6,800 bases of DNA. It comes from Bacillota bacterium (GTDB lineage Bacteria; Bacillota; Clostridia; Christensenellales; CAG-138). How positions within the stretch are numbered: the stretch's first letter is position 1; the number at the start of each line of letters is the position of its first letter. The notes below the pieces were generated by a model, which was given only the letters and a program-made list of their open reading frames with translations, ran no database searches and was not told the origin of the DNA. Below, piece after piece: positions 5,952-6,800 of the stretch. The translations under genes were made by a program, and so were the position numbers. The DNA lies in the NCBI GenBank assembly GCA_023416895.1, contig JAEZGQ010000204.1, forward strand, positions 1-6,800. The letters are read 5' to 3'.

Positions 5952-6800
5952 TTATACCTCCTCCACCGGGACAAATCTGCCCGCCGCCGCGAGCTCAATC
6001 ATGTGCTGCGCACGAAGTGCAATGGGCCTGTCAATCATTTTGCCGTTAAGGCTTGCAACGCCGCTGCCGCGCTTTTTGGCATCCTCAAGCGCCTGTATGA
6101 TGGCTTGCGCCTTTTCCAGGTCTTTCTCCGAGGGCATGAACACCTCGTGGAGCGGCGGGATCTGGCGCGGGTTGATCACGCTCTTTCCGTCAAACCCAAG
6201 CTTTTTGATGAGCGTCGCCTCCGCGATAAAGCCTTCCTCGTTGTTCACGTCGGAAAACACGGTATCGATGGCGTCGATGCCCGCGGCGCGCGCGGCGTTT
6301 AAGATCATACAGCGGGCAAAGAAAAGCTCCGTACCGTCGCTTCTGGTGGTTTTCAAATCGGTCACATAGTCTTCCGCGCCAAGTGCTACCGCTACGAGGC
6401 GCTTTGAGGCCGTGGCAATGGAATACGCGTTGAGCACGCCAAGCGCGCTCTCGATGGCCGCCACCATTTTGGTGCTTCCCACCTCGATGCCAGCCTCGCG
6501 CTCGATGCGTTCGATCTCGCGTTCGCAGTCGATGACGTCCTGCGCGGTTTCGGTTTTGGGCAGGCGGATGGCATTGGGCTTCGCGCGAACAATCGCCTCG
6601 AGATCCATCACGCCTAGGCCGCTCGAAAGGTCGTTGATACGTACGATCAGCTCCTTTTTGCCGTAGCGCAGCGACATGAGCGCGTTATAAACAAGAAAGC
6701 GCGCCGCGTCCTTTTCGTTGACGGATACGGAATCCTCCAGGTCGAACATGATGCTGTCCGAACCGTAGATGTGCGCGTCGCGCACCATGCCCGGGTTGTT
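5952..6800 (-). CDS. citE: Citrate lyase beta subunit (citryl-ACP lyase), 5' end missing
   Basis: There are 282 visible residues. The protein cleaves citryl-ACP to oxaloacetate and acetyl-ACP, and belongs to the HpcH/HpaI aldolase-like lyases. Visible motifs are DSIMFDLEDSV (15-25), EKDAAR (29-34), VRIND (53-57), IRLPKTE (78-84), MVAAIESALG (112-121, with the probable metal-binding Glu), ALGAEDYVTDL (139-149, with acidic metal-binding residues) and SVINPRQI (207-214). An ATG at 6788 is not the true start: the frame stays open to the right edge and reads NNPGM, part of the conserved VPGNNPGM-type N-terminal segment. Roughly 15-20 residues are missing by comparison with the usual length near 300. 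The stop is two bases before citF. Upstream of it, outside the window, citD would be expected. Confidence 0.96.
   Translation of the reverse strand, partial: NNPGMVRDAHIYGSDSIMFDLEDSVSVNEKDAARFLVYNALMSLRYGKKELIVRINDLSSGLGVMDLEAIVRAKPNAIRLPKTETAQDVIDCEREIERIEREAGIEVGSTKMVAAIESALGVLNAYSIATASKRLVAVALGAEDYVTDLKTTRSDGTELFFARCMILNAARAAGIDAIDTVFSDVNNEEGFIAEATLIKKLGFDGKSVINPRQIPPLHEVFMPSEKDLEKAQAIIQALEDAKKRGSGVASLNGKMIDRPIALRAQHMIELAAAGRFVPVEEV
5957..5964 (-). promoter_or_regulatory. Strong ribosome binding site of citF
   Basis: The - strand reads GGAGGAGG, ending seven bases before the citF ATG. It lies inside the last codons of citE (valine-glutamate-glutamate-valine), so the end of one gene doubles as the initiation signal of the next. 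It fixes the citF start. Confidence 0.85.

Noticed and set aside
4927..6369. A 480-codon open frame on the + strand opposite citF and citE
   Set aside because: It lies antisense to two firmly identified genes, crosses their junction, has a low-complexity, histidine/alanine/valine-rich translation with no recognisable family motif, and is explained by the codon bias of the opposite strand.
5952..6788. ATG at 6788 as the start of citE
   Set aside because: The frame continues to the window edge and reads NNPG before this methionine, which belongs to the conserved CitE N-terminal segment, so the Met is internal.

Overview
The window reads as the chromosome of a Gram-positive anaerobe of the Firmicutes, most likely a clostridial lineage. 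The reasons are a surface protein ending in a sortase-type sorting signal, a GGAGG-type ribosome binding site, and a citrate lyase operon typical of fermenting bacteria. The species cannot be read from the sequence. Both halves are moderately GC-rich and look similar in composition, so there is no clear sign of recent transfer.

Layout. On the + strand, bases 3-2075 hold the 3' part of a large secreted, cell-wall-anchored protein that enters from beyond the left edge. It has glycine-rich repeats, then two putative-Ig (He_PIG-like) domains flanking an X2-like and a cadherin-like beta-sandwich domain, then a C-terminal beta domain, and finally a VPLTG sorting signal with a membrane segment and basic tail. 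Bases 2076-2176 are a short intergenic gap with a 15-bp perfect palindrome (2115-2146) that probably terminates transcription from both sides. On the - strand, reading from right to left, are citE (partial, running off the right edge), citF, citC and a fused citX-citG gene, packed with gaps of 2 bases or overlaps of 8 and 26 bases.

The - strand genes form one unit. CitF and CitE are the two catalytic subunits of citrate lyase (citrate to acetate plus oxaloacetate). CitG makes the prosthetic-group precursor from dephospho-CoA and ATP, CitX attaches it to the acyl carrier subunit CitD, and CitC acetylates it to activate the enzyme. CitD, the transporter and the promoter are not in the window. 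citD would be expected just beyond the right edge, upstream of citE.

No RNA gene, CRISPR array, insertion sequence, transposase, integrase or defence gene is visible, and I see no convincing undescribed system. The more notable points are the variant sorting motif and mixed domain order of the surface protein, the citXG fusion with citC placed downstream of citF, and a perfect hairpin next to a Shine-Dalgarno-like sequence inside the citG part.
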